A DNA stretch of 64,000 nt from Ignavibacteriales bacterium. GTDB taxonomy: Bacteria > Bacteroidota > Ignavibacteria > Ignavibacteriales > Ignavibacteriaceae. The DNA lies in NCBI GenBank assembly GCA_015709675.1, contig CP054182.1, positions 2,831,448 to 2,895,447 on the forward strand, given 5' to 3'. The position numbers were made by a program, and so were the translations under genes. The stretch's first letter is position 1; each line of letters starts with the position of its first letter. The notes below the pieces were generated by a model. It was not told the DNA's origin. It saw only the letters and a program-made list of their open reading frames with translations, and made no database searches. This document shows positions 43,189-52,500 of this stretch, piece after piece.

Positions 43189-45687
43189 TCAGGATTTTTC
43201 CTCAGTCTCAGCAGGTCTTTCTTCAACGGTATCCGAGCCGACGAATACAAGACGGTCACTGCCTTCCATATATTTGGCAATGATACTGCTGCCTTCCTTA
43301 AAGTTGGAAAGCAATATCTCCTCAGCCAGCGGATCTTCTATATACTGCTGAATTGCCCTTCTGAGAGGTCTTGCACCAAACTTCGGATCATATCCCTTGG
43401 ATGCAACAAATTCTTTTGCGGAATCCTCGAGAGAGAGTTTCATCTTATTCTCTTTGATATTGTTCATCAGGTCTTTTACCTCAATATCAATTATCTTAAG
43501 TATATCTTCTTTCTCAAGACTTCTAAATACTATTGTCTCATCAAGCCGGTTCAGGAATTCCGGACTGAAGAGCCTGCGCATTGCATCTTCAACGGTATTT
43601 TTCATGCTCGTATACTGGTCATCAGTACCGGACTGGTTAAAACCAAATGAGCTGATCGTCTTGATATCTCTTGCGCCCACATTTGAGGTCATTATGATAA
43701 TCGTATTCTTGAAGTCAACCTTCCGGCCAAGACTATCCGTAAGAATACCTTCATCAAGAACCTGCAGCAGAATTCCGAATATATCTGGATGCGCTTTTTC
43801 AATTTCGTCGAAAAGCACAACTGAATAAGGTTTTCTTCTCACTTTTTCAGTAAGCTGTCCTCCTTCTTCATACCCGACATAACCCGGAGGCGCTCCAACC
43901 AGTCTGCTGACGGCAAACTTTTCCATATATTCACTCATATCTATTTTGATCAGAGCATTCTCTGAATCAAAGAGATATTTAGCCAGTACTTTACACAGTT
44001 CCGTTTTACCAACTCCAGTTGGTCCTAAGAAAAGGAAGCTGCCTATCGGACGGTTCGGTGATTTAAGACCGGCTCTAGCCCGGCGGATTGAGCGGGTCAG
44101 TTTTGAGACTGCCTCATCCTGACCGATAATCTGTCCTTTAAGAGCATCTTCCATTTTGATGATTTTATCAGTTTCAGTCTGAGCAACCCGGTTGACCGGT
44201 ATTCCCGTCATCATTGCAACTACAGTAGCGATATCATCTTCAGTAACATCATATACAATGTCCTTTGATTTGATATCCCATTCTTTCTTGGCAATTTCAA
44301 GGTCGAATTGCAATTTACGCTCTTTATCTCTGAGTTTCGCTGCTTCTTCGTAATCCTGGCGTTTAACTACGCTGGCTTTTTCCTGACGTACTGCATCAAT
44401 CTCATTTTCCAGAACAATGATATCTTCAGGAACCTTGAAGTTACCCATGTGAACGCGCGACCCTGCTTCATCAAGCACGTCAATCGCCTTATCCGGCAGA
44501 TGGCGGTCTGTTATATACCTGTTGCTGAGCTTTACTGCTGCTTCAATGGCATCATCAAGATATTTTACATGGTGATGCTCTTCATATTTAAATTTAATGT
44601 TATTAAGAATCTGAATCGTCTCTTCATAACTTGGAGGATCAACCATTACCTTCTGGAATCTCCTGTCGAGCGCGCCGTCGGTCTCTATATACTTCCGGTA
44701 TTCATCAAGCGTGGTCGCACCGATGCACTGTATATCACCTCTTGCAAGAGCAGGTTTAAACATATTTGATGCATCAAGCGATCCGGAAGCACCGCCGGCA
44801 CCAACTATGGTATGCAGTTCATCAATAAAGAGGATAATATCCTTCGCCTTTTCAAGTTCATTCATGAGAGCTTTCATCCGCTCTTCGAACTGTCCGCGGT
44901 ATTTTGTTCCTGCAACCAGACCGGCGAGGTCAAGAGTAACAACTCTTTTATCCTGCAGGATTCTGGGCACCTTTTTCTGGATGATACGAATCGCAAGACC
45001 TTCAGCAATCGCGGTTTTTCCGACACCCGGCTCACCAATCAGCACAGGATTATTCTTTTTTCTGCGGCTGAGAATCTGAGCAACACGCTCAATTTCCTTT
45101 TCACGGCCAACTACCGGGTCAAGTTTATCATCTATTGCGAGTTTTGTCAGGTCGCGTCCAAAATTATCCAGAACCGGGGTTTTGGTTTTGTCCTGTTTCT
45201 TTTCCGGAGGATTTGGCGGGGTTGCTCCTCTGGAAGGATCTTTCGCCTCCCTTCCGGAGAGCATATTGCTGAGTTCGTTCCGGGCAGCATCGTAATTAAT
45301 GCTGAACTGAACGAGAATCTGGGTTGCCAGATTATCCTCATCCCTGAGGAGTGAGAGCAGCAGGTGTTCTGTACCGATTACGTCAGCCTTGTAGATTTTG
45401 GCTTCAATCTGGGTAATTTTCAGAACTTTTTCAGCCTGTTTTGTTAAGGGGATATTTCCCAAAGTAAGGGTACCGCCGCTGGTTCTGACGGATTCTTCAA
45501 TTGCTTTTTTTAATCTGAGAAGATCACAATCAAGGTTCTTCAGGATTCTGATAGCCACACCCTGCCCTTCCCTGATAAGTCCGAGAAGGAGATGTTCAGT
45601 ACCAATATAATCGTGTCCGAGCCGTAGCGCCTCTTCCCTGCTGAGCCGGATTACATCCTGTAATCTGTCAGAGAAATTGCCTTCCAT
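43189..45687 (-). CDS. clpC: ClpC-type AAA+ chaperone, Clp protease ATPase subunit
   Basis: An 832-residue hexameric unfoldase that feeds substrates to ClpP. It has two Clp-N repeats (about 1-145), D1 ATPase with Walker A GEPGVGKT (about 217-224) and a UVR-like middle segment (EAAKLRDKERKLQF, about 430). D2 follows with Walker A GPTGVGKT (about 550) and the pore motif GYVGYEEGG. The short middle domain with a UVR segment separates ClpC from ClpB. No clpP is beside it. The divergent floA gene and the repeat-rich region between suggest shared regulation. Confidence 0.95.
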   Translation of the reverse strand: MEGNFSDRLQDVIRLSREEALRLGHDYIGTEHLLLGLIREGQGVAIRILKNLDCDLLRLKKAIEESVRTSGGTLTLGNIPLTKQAEKVLKITQIEAKIYKADVIGTEHLLLSLLRDEDNLATQILVQFSINYDAARNELSNMLSGREAKDPSRGATPPNPPEKKQDKTKTPVLDNFGRDLTKLAIDDKLDPVVGREKEIERVAQILSRRKKNNPVLIGEPGVGKTAIAEGLAIRIIQKKVPRILQDKRVVTLDLAGLVAGTKYRGQFEERMKALMNELEKAKDIILFIDELHTIVGAGGASGSLDASNMFKPALARGDIQCIGATTLDEYRKYIETDGALDRRFQKVMVDPPSYEETIQILNNIKFKYEEHHHVKYLDDAIEAAVKLSNRYITDRHLPDKAIDVLDEAGSRVHMGNFKVPEDIIVLENEIDAVRQEKASVVKRQDYEEAAKLRDKERKLQFDLEIAKKEWDIKSKDIVYDVTEDDIATVVAMMTGIPVNRVAQTETDKIIKMEDALKGQIIGQDEAVSKLTRSIRRARAGLKSPNRPIGSFLFLGPTGVGKTELCKVLAKYLFDSENALIKIDMSEYMEKFAVSRLVGAPPGYVGYEEGGQLTEKVRRKPYSVVLFDEIEKAHPDIFGILLQVLDEGILTDSLGRKVDFKNTIIIMTSNVGARDIKTISSFGFNQSGTDDQYTSMKNTVEDAMRRLFSPEFLNRLDETIVFRSLEKEDILKIIDIEVKDLMNNIKENKMKLSLEDSAKEFVASKGYDPKFGARPLRRAIQQYIEDPLAEEILLSNFKEGSSIIAKYMEGSDRLVFVGSDTVEERPAETEEKS

Positions 45688-45702
45688 GTATTCTTATTCC
45701 TG

Positions 45703-45749
45703 TTCTAAAGTAAAATCTGCTAATATAAAATCTTGATTCTAAAGTAAAA
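45703..45749. repeat. 13-bp direct repeat upstream of clpC
   Basis: TTCTAAAGTAAAA occurs at 45703-45715 and again at 45737-45749 (34-bp period, about three helical turns), just upstream of clpC. A regulatory protein could bind both copies on one DNA face. It does not resemble the CtsR or CIRCE operators. Confidence 0.6.
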
Positions 45750-45785
45750 ATATATCAAAAAGCCTTGCCAATCAAGGGTGTAAAA

Positions 45786-45806
45786 TCAAATCTCCAAAAG
45801 ATTTGA
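45786..45806. promoter_or_regulatory. Candidate operator in the clpC-floA divergent region
   Basis: A perfect inverted repeat, TCAAATCT - CCAAA - AGATTTGA, with 8-bp arms. A second smaller dyad (CCTTG - CCAAT - CAAGG, 45763-45777) lies beside it. The position between the divergent clpC and floA starts suggests a regulator site, but no known family of operator matches. Confidence 0.45.
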
Positions 45807-45850
45807 CGAATTGCACTCATATTCTATTAGTAAAACCACTTGTGATTCAC

Positions 45851-45858
45851 TAAATTTG
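45851..45858 (+). promoter_or_regulatory. -7-like element upstream of floA
   Basis: TAAATTTG is an exact TAnnTTTG match, 24 nt before the floA start codon. No TTG is found at the expected 19-20 nt upstream, so this is a partial promoter match only. Confidence 0.4.
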
Positions 45859-45882
45859 CGCAATTCACAAATGGAGTTGTTT

Positions 45883-46878
45883 ATGGATATCACTGAATTT
45901 GCAGCCGAATTTTCGCTTGTTGCGATAGTCCTGCTTGTATTCTTAATCATTTTATTTTTCTATTTTGTTCCCGTCGGGCTGTATATCACCGCTTTTTTCT
46001 CCGGTGTCCGGGTAAAAATTGCCCGTGACCTGATCGGAATGAGATTCAGAAAAGTACCGCCTCACGTTATCGTCAGAGCCAAAATTACCGCTACTAAAGC
46101 AGGTATTGACCTTGACGTCGGAAAACTGGAAGCCCACTATATGGCTGGCGGAAATGTGGACAAGGTAGTAAATGCCCTGATTTCAGCCGACAAAGCAAAT
46201 ATCGCGCTTTCATTTGAACGTGCCACCGCGATTGATCTGGCCGGAAGAGATGTTCTTGAGGCAGTCAAAATGTCCGTACTCCCAAGAGTGGTCGAAACCC
46301 CGCTGGTTGCCGCTATGGCAAAAGACGGTATTCAGCTGAAAGCCGTTGCCAGAATCACCCTGAGAGCCAATATCGAGCGTCTTGTGGGTGGTGCCGGCGA
46401 AGCTACTATTCTTGCCCGTGTGGGTGAGGGTATTGTTTCTACCATAGGTTCGAGCGACAGCCACAAACATGTACTTGAAAACCCTGATTCCATCTCAAAA
46501 GTGGTGCTCGGTAAAGGATTAGACGCAGGAACAGCGTTTGAGATTCTTTCTATTGACATCGCGGATGTTGATGTGGGAGAAAACATCGGTGCAAAACTGC
46601 AGACTGATCAGGCGGAAGCCGACCTGAAAATTGCCCGTGCCCGTGCAGAAGAAAGAAGAGCAGCAGCGGTAGCTCTGGAACAGGAAATGATTGCTGAGGT
46701 TTCCAAACAGCGCGCTAAAGTTATTGAGGCAGAAGCCGAAATTCCGAGAGCAATTGCAGAAGCATTCAAATCAGGTAATCTGGGTATAATGGATTACTAT
46801 AACCTGCGAAATGTACAGGCCGACACCCAGATGAGAGAAGCAATCGCAAAGCCGGAAGAGAAAAAAGGTAAAGAATAA
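45883..46878 (+). CDS. floA: Flotillin-like protein FloA
   Basis: A 331-residue membrane-scaffold protein of the YqfA/FloA group, which in Bacillus organises lipid microdomains and affects membrane fluidity. I take the ATG at 45883 (GGAG 7 nt upstream) rather than 45811. Residues 8-35 form a membrane hairpin, followed by a band-7-like domain (about 50-200). A coiled coil rich in Ala and Glu ([18 protein letters not shown]) runs to about 310. It shares a TAATG overlap with the next gene. FloA together with a helicase is unusual. Confidence 0.93.
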   Translation: MDITEFAAEFSLVAIVLLVFLIILFFYFVPVGLYITAFFSGVRVKIARDLIGMRFRKVPPHVIVRAKITATKAGIDLDVGKLEAHYMAGGNVDKVVNALISADKANIALSFERATAIDLAGRDVLEAVKMSVLPRVVETPLVAAMAKDGIQLKAVARITLRANIERLVGGAGEATILARVGEGIVSTIGSSDSHKHVLENPDSISKVVLGKGLDAGTAFEILSIDIADVDVGENIGAKLQTDQAEADLKIARARAEERRAAAVALEQEMIAEVSKQRAKVIEAEAEIPRAIAEAFKSGNLGIMDYYNLRNVQADTQMREAIAKPEEKKGKE

Positions 46879-47462
46879 TGGATGACATTATTCAATATCT
46901 GATCTACGGACTTCTTTTTTATTACTTCTTCCTCGGAGGTAAGAAAAAGAAACCGGTTGAGAAGCGTCCGGAAGAACAGGGACTTCCCCGTCAGCAGACC
47001 TCCAGCCAGGATGAAGAGATTGAATATTCAACCGAACCGGTCTCAACTCAACAGACCGGTTCGGATGATCTGCTTAAAGAAGTAGAAAAAATTCTCGGAC
47101 TTCCTCCGCGGCCTGAGACCACAACACGGGCTGAAATTCCTGAGGTAAGAAGGAGAATTCCTGATCCTGAAGTTCAGCCAGCCCCAAAGATTTACAGACA
47201 GGAAGATTTCAGCATCCGTAAGCAAAAAATCACCGATCCCGTTAAAGCTTCGAGCCATGCTGAATTTTACGGCAATTCAGAATTTCATCGAAAGATTATT
47301 GCGTTTGATTATGATAAAATTCCCAACCGCTCGGAAACCGGAGTTCATCATGATTTCGCGAAGGATCTGAGAGATAATCTCAAAAAGAAAAAAAATCTTC
47401 AGGAAATGTTTATTTTTTCAGAAATCATTAACCGTCCCGGAAGACACCGAAGATTTCGTTGA
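46878..47462 (+). CDS. Small N-terminally anchored protein of unknown function
   Basis: I do not recognise the family. The 194-residue product has one membrane segment (about 5-21: IIQYLIYGLLFYYFFLG), then a basic KKKKP stretch, a Pro/Glu/Gln-rich disordered middle, and a conserved-looking C-terminal end (LQEMFIFSEIINRPGRHR). Similar ExxNRP tails occur in hypothetical proteins of related bacteria as I recall, so this end may be a binding motif. It sits between floA (TAATG overlap) and the helicase gene (TTGA overlap), so all three are translationally coupled. Confidence 0.75.
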   Translation: MDDIIQYLIYGLLFYYFFLGGKKKKPVEKRPEEQGLPRQQTSSQDEEIEYSTEPVSTQQTGSDDLLKEVEKILGLPPRPETTTRAEIPEVRRRIPDPEVQPAPKIYRQEDFSIRKQKITDPVKASSHAEFYGNSEFHRKIIAFDYDKIPNRSETGVHHDFAKDLRDNLKKKKNLQEMFIFSEIINRPGRHRRFR

Positions 47463-49465
47463 AAAAATATACCCTTAAAAGGATCTCCGGTCAGACGGGC
47501 TCCATCAGCCAGCAGCTTGATGAAGCCCGTTTTACTATAAACTATAAGAACCTTCTTAACCCGGCACAATTTGAAGCAGCATCCGCCATTGAGGGTCCAT
47601 ATCTGATTATTGCGGGAGCCGGAACCGGGAAAACAAGAACACTGGTTTACCGTTTAGCAAGGCTGATTGAATCTGGTTATGACCCTAAAAGCATACTGCT
47701 CCTCACTTTTACGCGAAAAGCCGCCAGGGAAATGCTCACCCGTGCAACACAGCTGCTGGATCACCGTTGCTCTCATGTAAATGGCGGTACCTTCCATTCA
47801 TTTGCTAACCTTCTGATGAGAAAATATGCAGGTGCAATGGGAATTCAGAGCAATTTTACGATACTTGACCAGGGGGATAGCGAAGATGTAATAAATCTTC
47901 TCAGAACTCAGGCAGGGGTTGTCTCAAAAGATAAACGCTTTCCCAACAAATCAACCATTTTTAGAATTTTAAGTCTCAGCTTAAATACCTATAAAAGTGT
48001 TGATCAGATTATTATTGAGGAGTTTCCTCATTTTATCAATGAGCTTGATAAGATAATAACCATAGGGGAAAAGTATATCGAGTACAAGAGAAAGAACAAT
48101 CTCTTTGATTATGATGATCTTTTAATTTTCGCCAGAGATTTTCTTCTCTCCGGCTCCCCTGCTTCAATCTCATTTCTTAACACGATCAACTTTGTCATGA
48201 TAGATGAGTATCAGGATACTAATAAGCTGCAGGCGGAATTAGTGCGGGGGCTGACCTCACTGAAGAAAAATATTATGGTGGTCGGAGATGATGCACAGTC
48301 AATATATTCCTTCCGCGGCGCTAATTTTCAGAATATTATGGAATTCCCCGAACAGTACCCCGGGACAAAGGTCATCTTACTTGAAGAAAACTACCGCAGC
48401 ACACAAAATATCCTGAATTTCGCAAACCGTATCTACGAAGGGGCATCAGAGAAATTTGATAAAGAGCTTTTCACCAGCAGAACCGGAGGAAGCTCCCCTC
48501 TTATTGTAGCAGCAATTAATGACAAAATGCAGTCTCATTTTATCGTTGATCAGATACTCGAACTGAGGGAACAAGGTATTCCCCTTACCGATATAGCAGT
48601 GCTCTTCCGGTCATCGTTTTTTTCATTTGACCTTGAACTTGAGCTTACCAAAGCAAATATCCCCTATGTAAAATTCGGCGGAATGAAATTTGTGGAAACT
48701 GCGCATATTAAGGATGTTCTAGCCTTCATGAGAATAAGCGTTAACCCTACGGATTATGTAAGCTGGTACCGCATTTTACTTTTGCACGAAGGTGTTGGTC
48801 CCCGTTCCGCTGAAAAAATTATTGCAGAATTAAACAGCGGAACACTGAGTATAGAACGGGAGCCGGAGCGACAGCAGATGCGGCACGGTGATACAATCTA
48901 TAACCTGATGCTGATGTTCTTTAAACTTATCAGGACACAGGAGACACCGGAGCAAAAGGTTGATCATATACTGCAATACTATTATCCGTTATTCAAAGCA
49001 AAATATGATGATTACAACAAGCGGCTAAAAGACCTTGAGTTCCTTACTAATATGGCTTCGCAGTATCAGTCGCCCGAATCTTTTCTCAGTGACCTTGCAA
49101 TAGAACCGCCGGTTGACAGCGTGACCGATATGGGAGACGAAGACAAGAATGATGAGTATCTAACCCTATCTACAATTCATTCAGCAAAAGGATTAGAATG
49201 GAATTCAGTTTTTGTAATTCATGTACTTGACGGGCACTTCCCCTCCTCGCGAAACGGAGAAAAACTTGAAGCCCTTGATGAGGAGCGCCGGTTGATGTAT
49301 GTAGCAGTGACCAGAGCAAAAAACAATCTCTACCTCACCTACCCCATGAATATCTACGACCGGGAGTCAGGCACAACACTTTCAAAACCCTCACGTTTCC
49401 TTGATGCAATTACACCCGACCTTGCAGAAGGATATCTCATTGACGGGACTGCTCTGCTGGAATAA
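47459..49465 (+). CDS. UvrD/Rep/PcrA-type SF1 DNA helicase
   Basis: A 668-residue 3'-5' helicase. The start is a TTG overlapping the previous stop (TTGA). Motifs in order: Walker A AGAGTGKTRT (about 51-60), Ia TFTRKAAREML, II MIDEYQDT (about 256), III GDDAQSIYSFRGAN, IV ENYRSTQNIL, V HSAKGLEWNSVFV, VI EERRLMYVAVTRAK. It lacks the longer C-terminal region of E. coli UvrD, so UvrD, Rep and PcrA cannot be separated. Why such an enzyme is coupled with FloA is unclear. Confidence 0.93.
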   Translation: MKKYTLKRISGQTGSISQQLDEARFTINYKNLLNPAQFEAASAIEGPYLIIAGAGTGKTRTLVYRLARLIESGYDPKSILLLTFTRKAAREMLTRATQLLDHRCSHVNGGTFHSFANLLMRKYAGAMGIQSNFTILDQGDSEDVINLLRTQAGVVSKDKRFPNKSTIFRILSLSLNTYKSVDQIIIEEFPHFINELDKIITIGEKYIEYKRKNNLFDYDDLLIFARDFLLSGSPASISFLNTINFVMIDEYQDTNKLQAELVRGLTSLKKNIMVVGDDAQSIYSFRGANFQNIMEFPEQYPGTKVILLEENYRSTQNILNFANRIYEGASEKFDKELFTSRTGGSSPLIVAAINDKMQSHFIVDQILELREQGIPLTDIAVLFRSSFFSFDLELELTKANIPYVKFGGMKFVETAHIKDVLAFMRISVNPTDYVSWYRILLLHEGVGPRSAEKIIAELNSGTLSIEREPERQQMRHGDTIYNLMLMFFKLIRTQETPEQKVDHILQYYYPLFKAKYDDYNKRLKDLEFLTNMASQYQSPESFLSDLAIEPPVDSVTDMGDEDKNDEYLTLSTIHSAKGLEWNSVFVIHVLDGHFPSSRNGEKLEALDEERRLMYVAVTRAKNNLYLTYPMNIYDRESGTTLSKPSRFLDAITPDLAEGYLIDGTALLE

Positions 49466-49512
49466 AGCACTTAAGCATTTTCAGATTCCAAGAAATTTCT
49501 TAATACAATAAA

Positions 49513-49546
49513 AAAAAGGCCGCTTCATTTCTGGAGCGGCCTTTTT
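49513..49546. terminator. Bidirectional terminator between the helicase and the giant T9SS gene
   Basis: A 12-bp perfect stem (AAAAAGGCCGCT with AGCGGCCTTTTT) and 10-nt loop, T-rich on both sides. It lies between two convergent genes and serves both strands. Confidence 0.92.
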
Positions 49547-49566
49547 CGTTTTAAGTATTCAGATGA

Positions 49567-52500
49567 TTACTTCAGGAACATCATCTTCTTAGTTGCAGAG
49601 AACTCACCTGCTTCGAGTTTATAGATATACAGACCGGTTGAAAGTTTTGTAGCATCAAAATTAACTACGTGGTTTCCTGCTTTAAGGGAACCGCTAATGA
49701 TGGTAGCAACTTTTTCACCGAGTACGCTATAAACGCTCAGCGTAACATTTGCATCTTTTGGAAGAGCAAACTTAATGGTGGTTGAAGGGTTGAACGGATT
49801 CGGATAGTTCTGAGCAAGCTCAAATACTCCCGGAATCTCAACGTTAACTTCAACTTCTGCTGAATAACTGAATGTTCCGTCAAAATCAATCTGTTTCAGA
49901 CGGTAGGTATATACACCAGGGGTTACATTTTTGTCAGTATAGGTATATCTGCTTAATTCAGCAGTATTGCCTTTACCTTCAACGAATGAAACTGAAGTGA
50001 ATGACTCACCTGCTGCTTTTCTTTCAATGCTGAAGCCGCTGTTATTTACTTCCGATGCGGTTGACCAGTTCAGAACAACATCGCTGCCTGAAATAGCTGC
50101 CGCAAATGAAGTAAGTTCAACAGGAACTTCCGCAGTTGTATGATACAGACCGAAGCCGTTATTTGTACCAAGTACAAATACATCAACGGTACCGTCAGGA
50201 TTGCGTCTTACTTCAAGGTCGCCGGTTCCGCCTGCATTGGAATTATTGCCCATAGTCGGGGTAATACCATATGTAAATGCATTGGCGAAATCACCTGCCG
50301 GAACTCCGACAACGCGGCCATTTTCATTGCCAGCACCATACTGATAGGTAGCAAAGTATTCTACACCTGCTTTTGAACCAACATAACGGATTGCGTTAGT
50401 ACCGGTAGCTACTACCGTTCCTGGCACTGTTCCGAGCAAGGTTCCATCTGCAGCATATCTCTTGGCACTGTTTCCGCCGGAATTCCAGTAGAAACCGCCG
50501 CCAGGGATCGGGCCGACTGCGGCTGAACCGCCTGCTGCACCATCAGAAAGGGTAATTGAATCAGGTAATGCATTAAATGCTCCGCCGGTCATTTTCCAGA
50601 TATATACTTTGCCAACACCTGCGGTTGCACTTGCAGCCCAGATTTCAGCGGTATTAGCTGAAAAATCACCAACAACGGTAATCTTGTCGCCAAGTCTTAC
50701 CAACTGTGCCGGTGCGTAATCAACAACTTTTACCGGAGCTGTAGCTTCATCATTCCACATATATACGCGGAAAGTATCCAGAACGGTTGTCCTCAGGTTA
50801 GCTGCAATTATTTTGCCGTCCATGGTAACACCTGCATCGTTCAGAGCAAAAGTACCACCAGCAATACCTGTAACATCAAGAATACCTGCGTCGTTACCGG
50901 TGATTGCATTGACTACCCGTACATTGAGGCCGGCGTTACGGCTAACAACATAGAGGCGCTGATTTCCGCCAACAACACCGTAACCAAATCCGCGTTCGGT
51001 ATTGCCGCTTGGTGAGAACCATGACGGAAGATTGTTTTTGTATTTGGATTTTTCCCATGAGGTTGTAAGCGCAGGAAGCTGCCATGCAACACCAACTGAG
51101 CGGATGAACCATGCTCTTTCGGTTGTAACAACAAGCGGGCTCCAGGTTTTACCAGTGTCAGCAGAAATATAGCTTCTGCCGGGAGTGGTCAGTGGTGAGT
51201 TATGAGCACCTAACGGGAACTGAATTTCTGAGTTGAATGTCAGAGATATCCAGTAATCTGTTCCTGCCTGGAATCCGGGGGCATCATCACCCAGCGGAAG
51301 TGTAACATAAGCACCGCCTGAGCTGAGATAATTTACGCCGCCGAATTTCTTCATATAAAGAAGCGGACCAGGAGCTGAAGTTGTTGCACCAGGACCCCAG
51401 ATACCAACCATGACGGAGTCAGAGCTGGCTTCGGTTCTGTAGTATGCATCAACGTTCGTGAGTTTCACATTTGCCTGCGCAGTGAATCTTACTGCACCCC
51501 AAAGTGAAATGTTATTTGTGCTGAATCCAATAAAAGTATTCGGCAGATTCTGACCATTGTCATATCTGTTTCTGATTGTTGAATCAGGATAAACCAGAGT
51601 TTTATGATTAGCACCCGTATTATTAAATGAATTAATCGTATCACCTTCAGCGGTAACAGTTACAACTGTTGATACGGTACCGCGGGTCAGAACGGTGGTT
51701 CCGATATTGACTGTATCAACAGATCCAGGTGCAACACCAGGACGATTTATCGGAGTACCATTAACCCCGGCAATGCTGCTGTTGAATACATAAGGAACAT
51801 TGGTTAAACCAGCATTCGCTATATATGCATCTAATGATACAGGAACATTTGCCTGAACGTTAAACGGAGTCGGACCCTGTCCTACAACCTGCAGTCCATT
51901 ATCTGTATAGGTATTGTTACCATAGATAATGTTTGTGCTGTTTTCCAGACCGGAGCGTTCTCCCGCAGGAAGCAGTGATGGATTTATAGCCAGCACTTCT
52001 TCACCCTTAACAAGTCCGTTTACTCCTTCTGACGGGAATACCGGAATTGCGTTAAGCTGTTTAACTTCGGCAACTGCATAGTCAACCGGTGGTACCTCAA
52101 CGATGGCAACATCATCAAGGAACAAATACCACTGATCAGCAAGGCTGTATGCCTGGAATCCTATATAATAATTACCATTTACAGGTACCTGGAAAGTACC
52201 AACACCCAACTCGTAGGTGGCATTAACAACATTCGGATGATCTGCAAGTACCGTATATAAACTATCCGGCACAGGAGCAGAACCGATTGCTACTTTTAGT
52301 TTTTCAGGATAGGTAGCACTCTGAGCTTTATAGTAATAAATCACTCTGTAAGTCTTTCCTGCCTGAAGTGTTGTTGCAGGAGCAATCAGCCAGTCGTTGC
52401 CGGGAAGAGTTCCGCTATAGTTGTAACGGGCACTGTTAGCACCTGAATTTGGTGAGCTGTTGCTCTTGATCCAGGTTGTGCCGCCGTTAACATCAACAAG

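Noticed and set aside
44308-45354. Long plus-strand frames (153, 122 and 180 codons)
   Set aside because: Antisense of clpC; the Walker motifs and domain order on the minus strand are complete. Composition of the antisense peptides is atypical.
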